64,000 nucleotides of DNA from Rahnella sikkimica (GCF_002951615.1 NZ_CP019062.1:1488001-1552000), one strand, 5' to 3'; counted from the first letter of the stretch, positions 1 to 9,300 are shown. Notes: generated by a model from the sequence alone, not told the origin. Numbers and translations are program-made.

Positions 1-624
1 CTCGACTTTTTGCCCCTGCGCGGCTTTCGCCATCAGGTCGATAAACGCCGGATGCACCAGGATCCCGGCAATCGCAATCGCCAGCGACATGTTGGTTTTG
101 AATTTCACCGCTGCCGACGCGGCCACCATCACCGGCAGGAAGAAGAATGCGCCGTCGCCGATGGTGTTGAGGATCACCAGCGTCGATGCACCCTTTTCAA
201 ACACGCCGGTCATATCCAGGATCATCGCCAGCAGTTTGACCATCGAACCGCCAATAATCGCCGGGATCAGCGGCGACATGGTGCCAATCAGCGCATCCAG
301 AATGCCTGCGCCAATCCGTTTGAGCGTAATTTTGTTTTTAGCGGGGGTATCACCGCTGGCCGCCGCAAAGCCTTCCGGCAGCAGTTTCAGCACTTCGGCG
401 TAAGCCTGCGACACGTTATTGCCGATGATCACCTGACACTGTTTTTCATTGCGCACCACGCCCATCACGCCGGTGATGGATTTCAGCGTCGCGGCGTCCA
501 CGACGGATTCGTCGTTCAGCACGAAGCGCAGGCGCGTCATGCAATGCGTGACTGCCACCACGTTGCCCGCGCCGCCGATGGCGTCGACAATTGACCTGGA
601 AATTGCTGCAAAATTCTTAGCCAT
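1..624 (-). CDS. ascF: PTS beta-glucoside (arbutin/cellobiose/salicin) transporter subunit IIBC, 5' part only
   Basis: Inner-membrane phosphotransferase permease that imports and phosphorylates aryl-beta-glucosides. Only the first ~208 residues are in the window; the gene runs off the left edge. It begins MAKNFAAISRSIVDAIGG. The EIIB phosphorylation cysteine is Cys28 in THCMTRLRF, followed by the start of the EIIC membrane domain (GILDALIGTMSPLIPAIIGG). The sequence closely follows E. coli AscF as I remember it. It is divergent from ascG, the same arrangement as in E. coli, so repression by AscG is expected. BglF/TreB-type permeases are the alternatives, but the AscG neighbour argues for AscF. 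Confidence 0.88.
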   Translation of the reverse strand, partial: MAKNFAAISRSIVDAIGGAGNVVAVTHCMTRLRFVLNDESVVDAATLKSITGVMGVVRNEKQCQVIIGNNVSQAYAEVLKLLPEGFAAASGDTPAKNKITLKRIGAGILDALIGTMSPLIPAIIGGSMVKLLAMILDMTGVFEKGASTLVILNTIGDGAFFFLPVMVAASAAVKFKTNMSLAIAIAGILVHPAFIDLMAKAAQGQKVE

Positions 625-717
625 GAGTGATAACTCTCTCGGATTCATAGGGTTATGAATAATATTTTTCCGGGAAGCCATTTTTATGAAACGTAACGGG
701 CTTTTTCCGAAACAGTA

Positions 718-731
718 GGTAACCGGTTTCA
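718..731. promoter_or_regulatory. Candidate AscG operator
   Basis: The 14-mer GGTAACCGGTTTCA lies in the ascF-ascG divergent region and matches 12 of 14 positions of the AscG consensus TGAAACCGGTTTCA as I recall it. A weaker imperfect site (TGATAACGCTGTTTCA) lies near 771-786. The position upstream of ascF fits repression of the operon. Confidence 0.55.
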
Positions 732-883
732 CACGAGAATGTGCAGTTCTCTTTCTGACTTCAACAGAAATTGATAACGCTGTTTCATTTTTGTGATGAC
801 GATCTCCCTGCGCAGTGAAATCCTCTCAACTCGCGTGGAATGTGTAGAATGACGAATAATTTTTCTCATCCGGAAGGTGCCTG

Positions 884-1906
884 ATGTCGACAATGCAGGA
901 AGTGGCAGCCAAAGCGGGCGTCTCGAAAGCCACGGTTTCCCGTGTGCTTTCCGGCAAAGGTTATGTGAGCCAGGAAACCAAAGATCAGGTCTTCAAAGCC
1001 ATTGAGGAAGCGGGATACCGGCCCAATTTGCTGGCGAGAAATCTGGCGACCAGCAAGTCGATGTGCATCGGGCTGGTGGTGACGAATACGTTATATAACG
1101 GGCATTATTTCAGCGAGCTGATTTCACAGGCCGCGAAAAAACTCGACGCTAACGGACGCCAGCTGATTCTGGTCGATGGCAAACACAGCGCCGAAGAAGA
1201 ACAGGACGCCATTCAGTTTCTGCACGATTTACGCTGTGACGGCATTATTATTTACCCGCGTTTTTTATCGGTCGATGAAATGGATTTGCTGATCGACAAA
1301 TATAAAAAGCCGGTGATGGTCGTGAACCGCAAATTACGCAAACACCAGAGTCACTGTATTTATTGTGACCACAAAGGGTCGAGTTTTAACGCCACGCAGG
1401 CGCTTATTGAACGCGGGCATCGGGATATTGCGTTTATTACCGGTTCTATGGATTCCCCGACTGCGATTGAGCGCCTTTCCGGTTACCGCGACGCGCTGAC
1501 GGCCTCAGGAATACCGGTGAAAGAATCGCTGATCGTGCCGGGAAAATGGTCACCGGCCAGTGGTGCCGCGGCCGTTGAAACGCTGCTGGCGTCCGGTCAA
1601 CCGTTCAGCGCCCTGCTTGCCAGTAACGATGAAATGGCGATCGGCGCGATGAAACAGCTCAACACCGCCGGAATTGGCGTGCCTGCGCAGGTTTCGGTGA
1701 TCGGGTTTGATAATATTCCGACAGCGCCGTTTCTTATTCCGGCGCTGTCGAGCGTGAAAGATCCGGTCAGCGATATGATCAGTGAAGTGATTAATCAGAT
1801 TATCGCCATGCTCGATGGCGGTTATTTGTCCGAACAGAATCACTTCTCTTCTGACCTTATTCTTCGTGATTCTGTCATCGACGGCCCTTATAAAACTCGC
1901 CAATAA
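884..1906 (+). CDS. ascG: LacI-family transcriptional repressor AscG
   Basis: DNA-binding repressor of the asc beta-glucoside operon. 340 aa. The N-terminal LacI helix-turn-helix (MQEVAAKAGVSKATVSRVLS, residues ~4-23) is followed by the hinge helix (RPNLLARNLA) and a periplasmic-binding-protein-like effector domain to ~330. Diagnostic AscG stretches are visible, such as GLVVTNTLYNGHYFSEL, DGKHSAEEEQDAIQFL and IYPRFLSVDEMD. The ATG at 884 has AAGG six bases upstream. It is transcribed away from ascF and ends at a clear hairpin terminator. Confidence 0.92.
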   Translation: MSTMQEVAAKAGVSKATVSRVLSGKGYVSQETKDQVFKAIEEAGYRPNLLARNLATSKSMCIGLVVTNTLYNGHYFSELISQAAKKLDANGRQLILVDGKHSAEEEQDAIQFLHDLRCDGIIIYPRFLSVDEMDLLIDKYKKPVMVVNRKLRKHQSHCIYCDHKGSSFNATQALIERGHRDIAFITGSMDSPTAIERLSGYRDALTASGIPVKESLIVPGKWSPASGAAAVETLLASGQPFSALLASNDEMAIGAMKQLNTAGIGVPAQVSVIGFDNIPTAPFLIPALSSVKDPVSDMISEVINQIIAMLDGGYLSEQNHFSSDLILRDSVIDGPYKTRQ

Positions 1907-1956
1907 TTCCCGGTAATACACCGGCACGCGGTTGCCCCGGAACCAAAACTTTACAG

Positions 1957-1981
1957 GCCGCATTAATTTGCGGCTTTTTTA
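1957..1981 (+). terminator. Rho-independent terminator of ascG
   Basis: GCCGCA...TGCGGC stem followed by a run of six T, about 50 bp after the ascG stop. Confidence 0.8.
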
Positions 1982-2307
1982 TTTACCTGAACAGATTGAA
2001 CACGTTAGATCCCTTCACATTTGCCTTAGCTTTTCATGTCATTCCACTCAAGCTTTTTCCCATTATGCCGATAACGTATTTGCTCACTAAAACCCAAATG
2101 TACAATTTCACTTAAGTCCGATCTTTTTGCTAAAAATGCTTAATTTTAAGCATGTTAGACGCAAAATTTGGCGAACTAAGAATTATCTTATGCTAACGTT
2201 TCGCGAGCACATCACAGCAAAAATGCGCCGGGACAGGCGCACTATTTCGCCGGACTCTGATTTGGACGGACCCCGCGCAGAGGCGGCAGGCTACCAGGCA
2301 AAATAAA
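1982..2307. other. AT-rich intergenic region upstream of the GGDEF-EAL gene
   Basis: 326 bp without a credible gene. It must hold the promoter of the downstream GGDEF-EAL gene. The only marked structure is the 18-bp perfect inverted repeat at 2136-2153, listed separately. Confidence 0.5.
2136..2153. promoter_or_regulatory. Perfect palindrome, candidate operator
   Basis: ATGCTTAA-TT-TTAAGCAT is a perfect 8-2-8 inverted repeat 155 bp upstream of the GGDEF-EAL start. It is too AT-rich for a terminator and has no T tract, so a protein-binding site is more likely. The binding regulator is unknown. Confidence 0.4.
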
Positions 2308-4392
2308 ATGAGCGAAGATTCTGATGTACTGTATCGGTTGCTGGTCCAACGCGTAGAAGACTACGCGATCTATATGCTGACTCCGGACGGCACGATTGCG
2401 AACTGGAACGCCGGGGCGCAGCGGGCGAAAGGCTATACGCCTGAAGAAGTGGTGGGTAAGCATTTTTCATGTTTTTACACCGAAGAAGACAAAAAAAGTG
2501 GCTGGCCGCAGCACGGTCTGGAGACCGCGCGCTCAACGGGCCGCTATGAATCTGAGGGGTGGCGTCAGCGCAAGGACGGTTCGCGTTTCTGGGCACACAT
2601 CATTATTGAAGCCCTGCGCGAAGCGGGTGAAATCATTGGTTTTGCCAAGATTACCCGTGACGTCACCGAAAGACGTGAAACTGAAAGGGAGTTGCTGAAA
2701 GCCAAAGAACTGGCCGAAACCAACAGCGAACAGCTTTCTTCTTTGTCGCAATTTCTGAATACGGTGATCGCGAATATTCCCTCTTCCGTTATTGTCGAAA
2801 ATGCCGTTTCACGGGAAATTCTGCTGGTTAACCGTCAGGCAGAACGTCTGCTGGGGATTTCACGTGAGAAAATGCTCGGCATGCGCCCGCAGGATTGTAT
2901 GGGGCTCGGGTTGAGCAACTTTATTAATAAGCAGTCAGACGAATGTCTGCGCGCTGAAGGTGTGCACAAAAGCGAGCAACAGTTGCTCACGGCACTCGGC
3001 GACCGGACGCTGCAAACCACCAGTTCGGTGATCCGCGGACACGATCCGCAGACCAGTTATGTGATGATGATTGCTGACGACGTCACCGATCAGCAGGCAG
3101 CGCATGCCCGCATTCACCACATGGCGCACCACGATAATCTGACCAGCCTGCCTAACCGCATTCTTTTCAGCCAGCGGCTTAACGAAGCGTTGCAGCGCGA
3201 CAGCTATACGCACAGCCACACCGCCACATTGTGTCTGGATCTGGATAATTTCAAAAACGTGAACGACGCACTCGGTCATCAGGTCGGCGATGAGCTGCTG
3301 CGGGCGATTTCCAAGCGTCTGCGCATGACGTTGCGGGACGACGACACGCTGGCGCGCATTGGTGGCGATGAATTTGCCGTGGTGCTGCCGGGTCTGAAAG
3401 ACATGTCTGCCGCGCATCAGATTTCAAAACGTCTGATCGAAGCCGTGCGTCCGCCGGTCATTATCGACGGTCACTCGCTGTCGGTGGGGTTGAGTATCGG
3501 GATTGCGCTGGCGGACTCTGTCGAAAATACGCCGGATCAGTTACTGCGTTGTGCGGATATGGCGCTGTACGAAGCCAAACGCAATGGCCGCAACCGGTAT
3601 GAAGATTTCCGGATTGAAATGGACGCCGCCGCCCGTAAACGCCGCGTGGTCGAGATGGATTTGCGCGACGCCATTACCTGCAATCAGTTACGCCTTTATT
3701 ACCAGCCGATTACCGACGCCAAACATGATTCGGTGATCGGCTATGAGGCGCTGATGCGCTGGCATCACCCGCAAAACGGGCTGATTATGCCGGTGGATTT
3801 CATCCCCATCGCCGAAGAAACGGGTCTGATTCACAGCCTGGGTTCGTTTGCGCTGCACGAAGCCTGCCGCGAAGCCACGACCTGGAACGGTTCGCAGACG
3901 GTCGCCGTGAATCTGTCACCGATTCAGTTTAAAAACAGCGGGCTGGTTTCTGTGGTGGAATCCGCACTGGAAGCGTCCGGGTTGGATCCGTCGCGTCTGG
4001 AAGTGGAAATTACCGAGTCCGTGCTGCTCGACAATACGCTGGGCAATATCGATACTTTGCGGAAACTGAAAGCGCTGGGCGTACGTATTGCGCTGGATGA
4101 TTTCGGCACCGGTTATTCGTCCCTGAGTTATCTGCGATCGTTCCCGTTCGACAAAATCAAAATCGACCGGTCATTCATCAACGATATGCAGGACAGCCGC
4201 GAAGCGCTGGCGATCATCCGCGCCATCACCGGCATGAGCCGCAGTCTGGATATTCAGACCACCGCAGAAGGCGTCGAAACCCCCGAGCAGTTCAAACGTC
4301 TGAAAGAAGAAGGTTGTAGTTTGTTCCAGGGATATTATTTTGGACGGCCTCAGCCCTCAGAATCCCGTTTGACTGGGTTTACACCTGTCTGA
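2308..4392 (+). CDS. PAS-PAS-GGDEF-EAL cyclic-di-GMP turnover protein
   Basis: 694 aa. Order: PAS (~10-120, ending DVTERRETE), short coiled linker, second PAS (~150-260), GGDEF (~270-430), EAL (~440-690). GGDEF is intact (residues 352-356) with an RDDD I-site (343-346), so cyclase activity and product inhibition are possible. EAL is intact (480-482), with EITES, DDFGTGYSS and the KID Lys, so phosphodiesterase activity is also plausible. No membrane segment or signal peptide is visible, so it should be cytosolic and sense through its PAS domains. Net activity cannot be decided from sequence. It is a single-gene unit. Confidence 0.9.
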   Translation: MSEDSDVLYRLLVQRVEDYAIYMLTPDGTIANWNAGAQRAKGYTPEEVVGKHFSCFYTEEDKKSGWPQHGLETARSTGRYESEGWRQRKDGSRFWAHIIIEALREAGEIIGFAKITRDVTERRETERELLKAKELAETNSEQLSSLSQFLNTVIANIPSSVIVENAVSREILLVNRQAERLLGISREKMLGMRPQDCMGLGLSNFINKQSDECLRAEGVHKSEQQLLTALGDRTLQTTSSVIRGHDPQTSYVMMIADDVTDQQAAHARIHHMAHHDNLTSLPNRILFSQRLNEALQRDSYTHSHTATLCLDLDNFKNVNDALGHQVGDELLRAISKRLRMTLRDDDTLARIGGDEFAVVLPGLKDMSAAHQISKRLIEAVRPPVIIDGHSLSVGLSIGIALADSVENTPDQLLRCADMALYEAKRNGRNRYEDFRIEMDAAARKRRVVEMDLRDAITCNQLRLYYQPITDAKHDSVIGYEALMRWHHPQNGLIMPVDFIPIAEETGLIHSLGSFALHEACREATTWNGSQTVAVNLSPIQFKNSGLVSVVESALEASGLDPSRLEVEITESVLLDNTLGNIDTLRKLKALGVRIALDDFGTGYSSLSYLRSFPFDKIKIDRSFINDMQDSREALAIIRAITGMSRSLDIQTTAEGVETPEQFKRLKEEGCSLFQGYYFGRPQPSESRLTGFTPV

Positions 4393-4462
4393 TGATAGGT
4401 ATTAGACACTAACCGTGCGGGGAGTCATCGGGGGATAAGGGTTTCATTATTGGGCTAATTCT

Positions 4463-4545
4463 GGCGATGGGTTTTTCACTTGCCGTGAGGGCTGACATCT
4501 GACCGAGAATATTTCGGTTTCTCAGTTGCAGTGATCGCTCAGCGG
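4463..4545 (+). repeat. Short tandem units with mini-hairpins (two copies)
   Basis: Two units of the type TTTCGGTTTYTCACTTGCNGTGA follow the stop of the GGDEF-EAL gene. The same units precede the long palindromic elements at 6510-6590, 13255-13375 and 29207-29325. Each unit can form a small CTCAC/GTGAG hairpin. Here no long palindrome follows. Confidence 0.6.
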
Positions 4546-4551
4546 CTGTTT

Positions 4552-4661
4552 TGCTCCTCCCCCTGCGAAGGGGGAGGTTGGGAGGGGGTTTTGCAAGCCA
4601 CTATGCCGCTAAAACCAACACCCCATCCCGGCCTTCCCCTCGTGAAAGGGGAAGGAGCAAA
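4552..4661. repeat. Paired G/C-rich hairpin element (BIME-like), copy a
   Basis: Two hairpins (CTCCCCCTGCGAAGGGGGAG and CTTCCCCTCGTGAAAGGGGAAG) are separated by ~40 bp with ACCAACACCCCATCCCGGC. The same composite, reverse-complemented, is at 57794-57905, and related hairpins are at 18680-18871. It resembles REP/BIME-type intergenic repeats. Confidence 0.75.
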
Positions 4662-4857
4662 CCAAATTAGCCTGCACGATTCTCCCTAACATCTTTCTTT
4701 TTATTTGGCATACGTATTCAACTCCCCGTGCTGGCAAACGCATCCCATTTTTTGAATTTGACAAAGACATTCCCAAATGTTCCAAATGTCTAAATTCGTT
4801 CAAAAACGCCAGAGGTTTCGAGGGCGTACTGCATTCACCGCTTCTTAAGGAACAGAG

Positions 4858-6465
4858 ATGTCTGAGAATTACGATTTTAACGTCGCTTATCCTACCCTGC
4901 GCCCGACGATGATGGGCGCGAATGCGGTCTGCGCTTCCCAGCCGCTGGCCGCACAGGCCGGGATGAAAATGCTGATGCTCGGCGGAAATGCGGCCGATGC
5001 GGCCATCGCCACCGCCATCGCGCTGACCGTGCTGGAACCCAGTGGTAACGGCGTGGGCAGTGACGCTTTTGCGATAATCTGGGACGGCAAAAAAGCCCAC
5101 GGTCTGAACGCATCGGGCCGCTCACCCGCGGCGTGGACGCCAGAATATTTCGCCTCCAAAGGCCATGACGCCGTGCCGACCTATGGCTGGGACGCCGTTA
5201 CCGTACCCGGCGCGGTTTCCGGCTGGGTAGCGGTGGCAAAACGTTTTGGCACCCTGCCGCTGACCACGCTGGCGCAACCGGCCATCGATTACGCCCGCAA
5301 CGGTTTCCCGGTGTCGCCGCTGATTGGCCGTCTGTGGGAAATCGCGGTGAAAAAATTGAGCAACCAGCCGGGTTTCAGCGAGTGTTTCGCGCCTGAAGGC
5401 CGCGCGCCAAAAATCGGCGAAATCTTCCGTAATACGCAGCTGGCCGATACGCTGGAGCTGATTGCCAAAACCGAAGGCGAAGCGTTTTACCGGGGCGAAC
5501 TGGCCGATAAAATGATCGCCCACAGCCGGGAATTTGGCGGTGCGATGACGCACGATGACCTGGCGAATCACAAAGCCGACTGGGTAGAAACCCTGCAACA
5601 ATCCTTCGCGGGCGGTTCCGTTCACGAACTGCCGCCAAATGGTCAGGGCATTGCCACGCTGATTGCGCTGGGCATTCTCGATAAGCTAAACATCGGCGAT
5701 AAACCGGTGGATTCGGTTGAAACCACGCATCTGTGCATCGAAGCAATGAAACTGGCGCTGGCCGATTTGGATCAGCACGTCACCGACAACGACCATATGC
5801 TGTTCGACCCGCAACTGTTCCTCAATGATGCGTATCTGGAAGAACGTGCGCACCTGATTGACCGCACCAAAGCCAGCGACGTCACCTACGGCGCACCGCG
5901 TCCGGGCGGCACGGTCTACCTCACCACCGCCGATTCCAGCGGCATGATGGTGTCGTTTATTCAGTCTAATTACATGGGGTTCGGTTCCGGCGTTGTCGTA
6001 CCGGGAACCGGTATCAGTATGCAAAACCGGGGTTGCGGCTTCACGCTCGATCCGCAGCATGCCAACTGCGTCGCGCCCAATAAACGCACGCTGCACACTA
6101 TTATTCCGGCGTTTGCGCAGGACGGCGAAGGCAAACCGCTGATGTCCTTCGGCCTGATGGGCGGCCCGATGCAGGCGCAGGGGCATTTGCAACTGGCGCT
6201 GCGCATTATGTTGTACAAACAGAATCCGCAGGCCGCCATTGATGCGCCGCGCTGGCGGATTAACGGTGGCCGTCAGGTGGCGATGGAAGCCACTTATGAC
6301 CACAATACGCTGGCGGCGCTGCGCGCAATGGGGCATGACCTGATTGTCGAAGATCCGCTTGGCGGCCATTCGTTCGGCGGCGCGCAGGTGATTGTGGTGA
6401 ATCCGGCAGGCGGGTATCTGGCGGGGACAGAATCAAGGAAAGATGGACAAGCATTGGTGATGTAA
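4858..6465 (+). CDS. Gamma-glutamyltransferase family protein (YwrD-like)
   Basis: Ntn-hydrolase of the gamma-glutamyltranspeptidase family, 535 aa. GGT signatures include GGNAADAAIATAIALTVLEP, the auto-processing Thr in GGTVYLTTADSSGMM (~residue 350), and SGVVVPGTGISMQNRG in the small subunit. There is no signal peptide, unlike periplasmic Ggt, so it is probably cytoplasmic like the YwrD/acylase-type members. The ATG follows AAGGAACAGAG. It is monocistronic with its own terminator at 6475. The substrate could be a gamma-glutamyl compound or another amide; family membership is firm, substrate is not. Confidence 0.85.
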   Translation: MSENYDFNVAYPTLRPTMMGANAVCASQPLAAQAGMKMLMLGGNAADAAIATAIALTVLEPSGNGVGSDAFAIIWDGKKAHGLNASGRSPAAWTPEYFASKGHDAVPTYGWDAVTVPGAVSGWVAVAKRFGTLPLTTLAQPAIDYARNGFPVSPLIGRLWEIAVKKLSNQPGFSECFAPEGRAPKIGEIFRNTQLADTLELIAKTEGEAFYRGELADKMIAHSREFGGAMTHDDLANHKADWVETLQQSFAGGSVHELPPNGQGIATLIALGILDKLNIGDKPVDSVETTHLCIEAMKLALADLDQHVTDNDHMLFDPQLFLNDAYLEERAHLIDRTKASDVTYGAPRPGGTVYLTTADSSGMMVSFIQSNYMGFGSGVVVPGTGISMQNRGCGFTLDPQHANCVAPNKRTLHTIIPAFAQDGEGKPLMSFGLMGGPMQAQGHLQLALRIMLYKQNPQAAIDAPRWRINGGRQVAMEATYDHNTLAALRAMGHDLIVEDPLGGHSFGGAQVIVVNPAGGYLAGTESRKDGQALVM

Positions 6466-6474
6466 TTTGCAGGA

Positions 6475-6498
6475 AGCCGCTGCAAACAGGCGGCTTTT
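6475..6498 (+). terminator. Terminator after the GGT-family gene
   Basis: AGCCGC/GCGGCT stem with a 9-nt loop followed by TTTT, 10 bp after the stop codon. Confidence 0.6.
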
Positions 6499-6509
6499 GA
6501 GGCGAGCTT

Positions 6510-6590
6510 GGTGATTTTAGTTTTTCACTTGCAGTGAAGCGCCAGAAAGATGATCGAGAAAATTTCGGTTTTTCAATAACTGTGATCGCC
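6510..6590 (+). repeat. Short mini-hairpin tandem units before palindromic element R1
   Basis: Two diverged copies of the ~46-58 bp unit (TTTTTCACTTGCAGTGA... and TTTCGGTTTTTCAATAACTGTGA) run directly up to R1 at 6600. Confidence 0.5.
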
Positions 6591-6599
6591 TAACTCTCC

Positions 6600-7119
6600 G
6601 CGCCGAAACCGACCAGAGAGGCCCAGGACGGGGCCTCTCTGGGCTCTCCACGTCTTTTACAACACGCGCTATCGCTGGCTGGCTAAGTTTCAGCAGCCAC
6701 AGCTATTGCCGCGAAAACTTGCCGCTACGCGGTGCCTTCATTTCGGTGTTCGAGCCTTGGGTCTCGAAACGCTCACTCAGCAAGCTTTCTGAAAGCGGCC
6801 GGAGGCTTATCTAAATTCAAAGGCATTTTGAATAACAATTAGTGGTGAGGTTGCGAATTAGAAAGTTATTGGCCGCTATCAAAACGACGTTGAGAGAGTG
6901 GTGAGAAACAGCGAGAGTCTTTTTTCGAGCAGGTTCGAACCCGAAGCGAAAATACCGCGCAGCGGCGGCGTTTGCGGCACTAACCGGCGTTGCTGAAACA
7001 GTGCCAGCCAGCGACAGCTCGCAGTTAAAAAAGCGCAGAGTCCAGAGACCCGCGCGTTACCGGGTCTTTGGTCGGTGTGGGCCGATGCCCACGACCTTGA
7101 AGTTGAAGTTGAAGTTGAA
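6600..7119 (+). repeat. Long palindromic intergenic element R1 (~520 bp)
   Basis: First of three copies (others 13381-13900 and 29336-29858). The left end starts GCGCCGAAACCGACCAGAGA. The right end, read on the other strand, gives CACACCGACCAAAGACCC, and the two ~230-bp arms stay alignable inward (…TCTCTGGACTCT…TTTTT…GTTTCAG…). It is therefore one large imperfect inverted repeat. It ends in four TTGAAG-type hexamers (7096-7119). It lies between two + strand genes. The open frames inside it are not conserved among copies, so it is non-coding. Confidence 0.75.
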
Positions 7120-7267
7120 TTTCCCCCTTCGTCCCACCTCCTCTGTGACACCCCTTCCAAATTTCACCTAAAAAAATGTAATTCGATGCAGGTCGTTTAA
7201 ATATTTGAAACGCCGTTCTATAAATGGAGTGTAGCGTTTTTTGCACTTTCATATGGAGAACAAATCT

Positions 7268-8176
7268 ATGAGCTGTCCACTGTTTCATGGCGTGATCCCG
7301 CCGGTTTCTACCATCCTGAATGAGAATGAGCAGCTTGATCGCCAGGGAATGGCGCGTCTGATTGATTTCACCATTGAAGGCGGCGTTAACGGTCTGTTTT
7401 TCCTCGGCAGCGCGGGGGAATTTGCGCATATGTCCCGCGAACTGCGGCATGAAGTCGCCGAATTCTGCACCAGACACGTCGCCGGACGCGTGCCGGTGCT
7501 GATCGGCGCGGCGCATCCCGGCACGGCGGAAACGCTGGCGTTTGCACAGCACGCCAGACGTGTCGGCGCGGACGGCGTGGTGGTGGTGAATCCGTATTAC
7601 AACCCGATCACGGAAGAAGCGCTGTATCTGCATTACAAAACCATTGCCGAAAACGCCGGATTGCCGGTGGTGATGTACAACTATCCGGGGCTGACCGGCC
7701 AGTCGATTCCCGTGAGTCTGATTAAACGCCTGGCGCTGGAATGCCCGAATATTGTCGGCCTGAAAGATACCGTCGACAGCCTGAACCATATCCGCGAAAC
7801 GCTGGCGGCAGTGAAACCGGTGCGCCCGGATTTCGCGGTATTTTCCGGCTATGACGAATACCTGTTCGGTACGCTGATCCTCGGCGGTGACGGCGCCATT
7901 CCCGCCAGCGCTAACTTTGCGCCACAGCTCACCTGCGGCATTTACCGCGCGTTCAGGGAGAACGATTTCGCCACCGCCGTTGAACTGCAACAGCGCCTGT
8001 CGTTCCTGCCGCCGCTGTATTCTCTGGATACGCCGATTTACAACGTCATCAAATACGCCATCTCGCAGGCCGGTGTCGACGTGCCTGTGTATTCGCTGAA
8101 ACCGGCGTTACCGCTGAGCAATGACAAGCAGAAAATCGTCCGTGAAATCCTCAGGCAGGCAGGCGTTTTAAACTGA
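7268..8176 (+). CDS. Dihydrodipicolinate synthase/KDG-aldolase family protein, YagE-like
   Basis: Class I (Schiff-base) aldolase/lyase of the DapA superfamily, 302 aa, the size of E. coli YagE, which it follows throughout (GIIPPVST-like start, FFLGSAGEF, CGYDDHLF-like SGYDEYLF). Catalytic Tyr137 (MYNYPGLTGQ) and Schiff-base Lys166 (VGLKDT) are present. By family it would cleave a 2-keto-3-deoxy sugar acid or similar to pyruvate plus an aldehyde. The ATG at 7268 was chosen because GGAG lies 9 bases before it. In-frame ATG 7253 and TTG 7241 lack a site. It is isolated, downstream of repeat R1. Confidence 0.82.
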   Translation: MSCPLFHGVIPPVSTILNENEQLDRQGMARLIDFTIEGGVNGLFFLGSAGEFAHMSRELRHEVAEFCTRHVAGRVPVLIGAAHPGTAETLAFAQHARRVGADGVVVVNPYYNPITEEALYLHYKTIAENAGLPVVMYNYPGLTGQSIPVSLIKRLALECPNIVGLKDTVDSLNHIRETLAAVKPVRPDFAVFSGYDEYLFGTLILGGDGAIPASANFAPQLTCGIYRAFRENDFATAVELQQRLSFLPPLYSLDTPIYNVIKYAISQAGVDVPVYSLKPALPLSNDKQKIVREILRQAGVLN

Positions 8177-8190
8177 TTGCACGCCCCGCC

Positions 8191-8216
8191 ATCCTCCCTG
8201 CGCGACGAGGGAGGAT
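8191..8216 (+). terminator. Candidate terminator hairpin after the aldolase gene
   Basis: ATCCTCCCT/AGGGAGGAT stem with an 8-nt loop 15 bp past the stop. Only a short T-rich tail follows. The stem resembles the G/C-rich hairpin repeats elsewhere in the window. Confidence 0.45.
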
Positions 8217-8235
8217 ATTTCCTGGCAGATCTAAA

Positions 8236-8250
8236 TCGAAATCATTACTA
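8236..8250 (+). promoter_or_regulatory. Possible Fur box upstream of the fhuF-like gene
   Basis: TCGAAATCATTACTA agrees with 9 of 14 informative positions of the 7-1-7 Fur motif and lies 64 bp before the start codon. It is weak alone, but iron control is expected for an FhuF reductase. Confidence 0.4.
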
Positions 8251-8314
8251 TTCCGCTTTAATATTCGCTACTCTATCCGCATGATTTATCGAACCGAATC
8301 TCTTTCATAACGTC

Positions 8315-9079
8315 ATGATGCAAACACTTCTCGACAGTTTCCGCGATACGCCTGTGAGCTGGGTGGCCGATACGTTTAAGCCGCTGACGCCGCTGGTCAC
8401 CAACGCGGTGCCGATGTCACAGCTGACCACCGCCGAAGGCTGTGGTCTCGTGCTGAAACGCTATCTGGATGCAAATGCCGCCGACGCCGCGCAGTGCGAC
8501 AAACGCCGCGCGCGCATTTCGATGTGGTCGCAGTGGTATTTCGCCACCCTGCTTCCGGCCTGGGTGATTGTGTCGTTACGCCACGGCTGGCAGTTGCCGA
8601 TTGCGGCTGAAAACGTCTACCTGTGCATGCAGGAAGAAGGCTTACCGGCGCAGATTTATCTGGATGGCGAAGGCGAGTCGCTGATTTCGCAGGAACCGAT
8701 GGCGCGGTTTGACGTGATGATTGAGCAGCAGTTGCGCCCGATTTGCGAAGCACTGGCAGAATTCTCCGGCCTGAAACCGGGCATTTACTGGAGCAATGCG
8801 GCCATCCGCGTCGGCTGGGGCGTTAAGCAGGCCGAACTGGTTGATGCTGATATTTCTGACGGCATGACGCTGATGGAATCTCGCGAGCTGCGCTGCGGTG
8901 GCAAAAATCCGTTATTTCAGCCGCTGCGCGCGGAAAACCCTGCCGACCCCGACAGCCCGCAATACCGTAAACAGTGCTGCCTGCGCTACGATCTGGAAGA
9001 CCACGCCATGTGCCCTTCCTGCCCGTTATTGCTAGCAGAGCGTAAATCCGGCAAAAGACGTAAATCCTTAGCGGAGTAA
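8315..9079 (+). CDS. fhuF: Siderophore-iron reductase FhuF
   Basis: Cytoplasmic ferric-siderophore reductase that releases iron from imported hydroxamate siderophores. 254 aa versus 262 in E. coli. The C-terminal [2Fe-2S] motif C-C-x10-C-x2-C is intact (Cys221, Cys222, Cys233, Cys236 in QCCLRYDLEDHAMCPSC). The N-terminal FhuF-like region is recognisable. ATG at 8315. It is a single-gene unit and no fhuABCD is nearby. Family assignment rests mainly on the cysteine motif and length. Confidence 0.82.
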   Translation: MMQTLLDSFRDTPVSWVADTFKPLTPLVTNAVPMSQLTTAEGCGLVLKRYLDANAADAAQCDKRRARISMWSQWYFATLLPAWVIVSLRHGWQLPIAAENVYLCMQEEGLPAQIYLDGEGESLISQEPMARFDVMIEQQLRPICEALAEFSGLKPGIYWSNAAIRVGWGVKQAELVDADISDGMTLMESRELRCGGKNPLFQPLRAENPADPDSPQYRKQCCLRYDLEDHAMCPSCPLLLAERKSGKRRKSLAE

Positions 9080-9170
9080 TTTGCTGATGCGCCAGCCACT
9101 TACCAAACGGTAATAAGTTAAGCGTAAAAAATGATTGGATCTTAGTCTCATATAATTATAAGAATTACGT

Positions 9171-9300
9171 TATAAGCAAAATCATTCGAGTTGCAGGAAG
9201 GCGGCAAACGAACGAATCCCGATGAGCTTACTTGAGTAAGTGATTCGGGTAAGTGAGAGTAGCCAACGCATCTGCGGCTCGAAGGATGAAGGTTATATAT
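9171..9300. repeat. ERIC element (intergenic repeat unit), copy 1
   Basis: Close match to the ~127-bp enterobacterial ERIC palindrome: TTCGAGTTGCAGGAAGGCGG at the left, central GAGCTTACTTGAGTAAGTGA, and a right arm ending in GCTCGAAGGATGAAGGTTAT. It ends about 20 bp before the next start codon, so it forms part of that gene's leader or promoter. Confidence 0.85.

Noticed and set aside
4609..5100. Minus-strand frame running over the hairpin repeat into the GGT-family gene
   Set aside because: Overlaps the supported gene antisense and a repeat; no homologous features.
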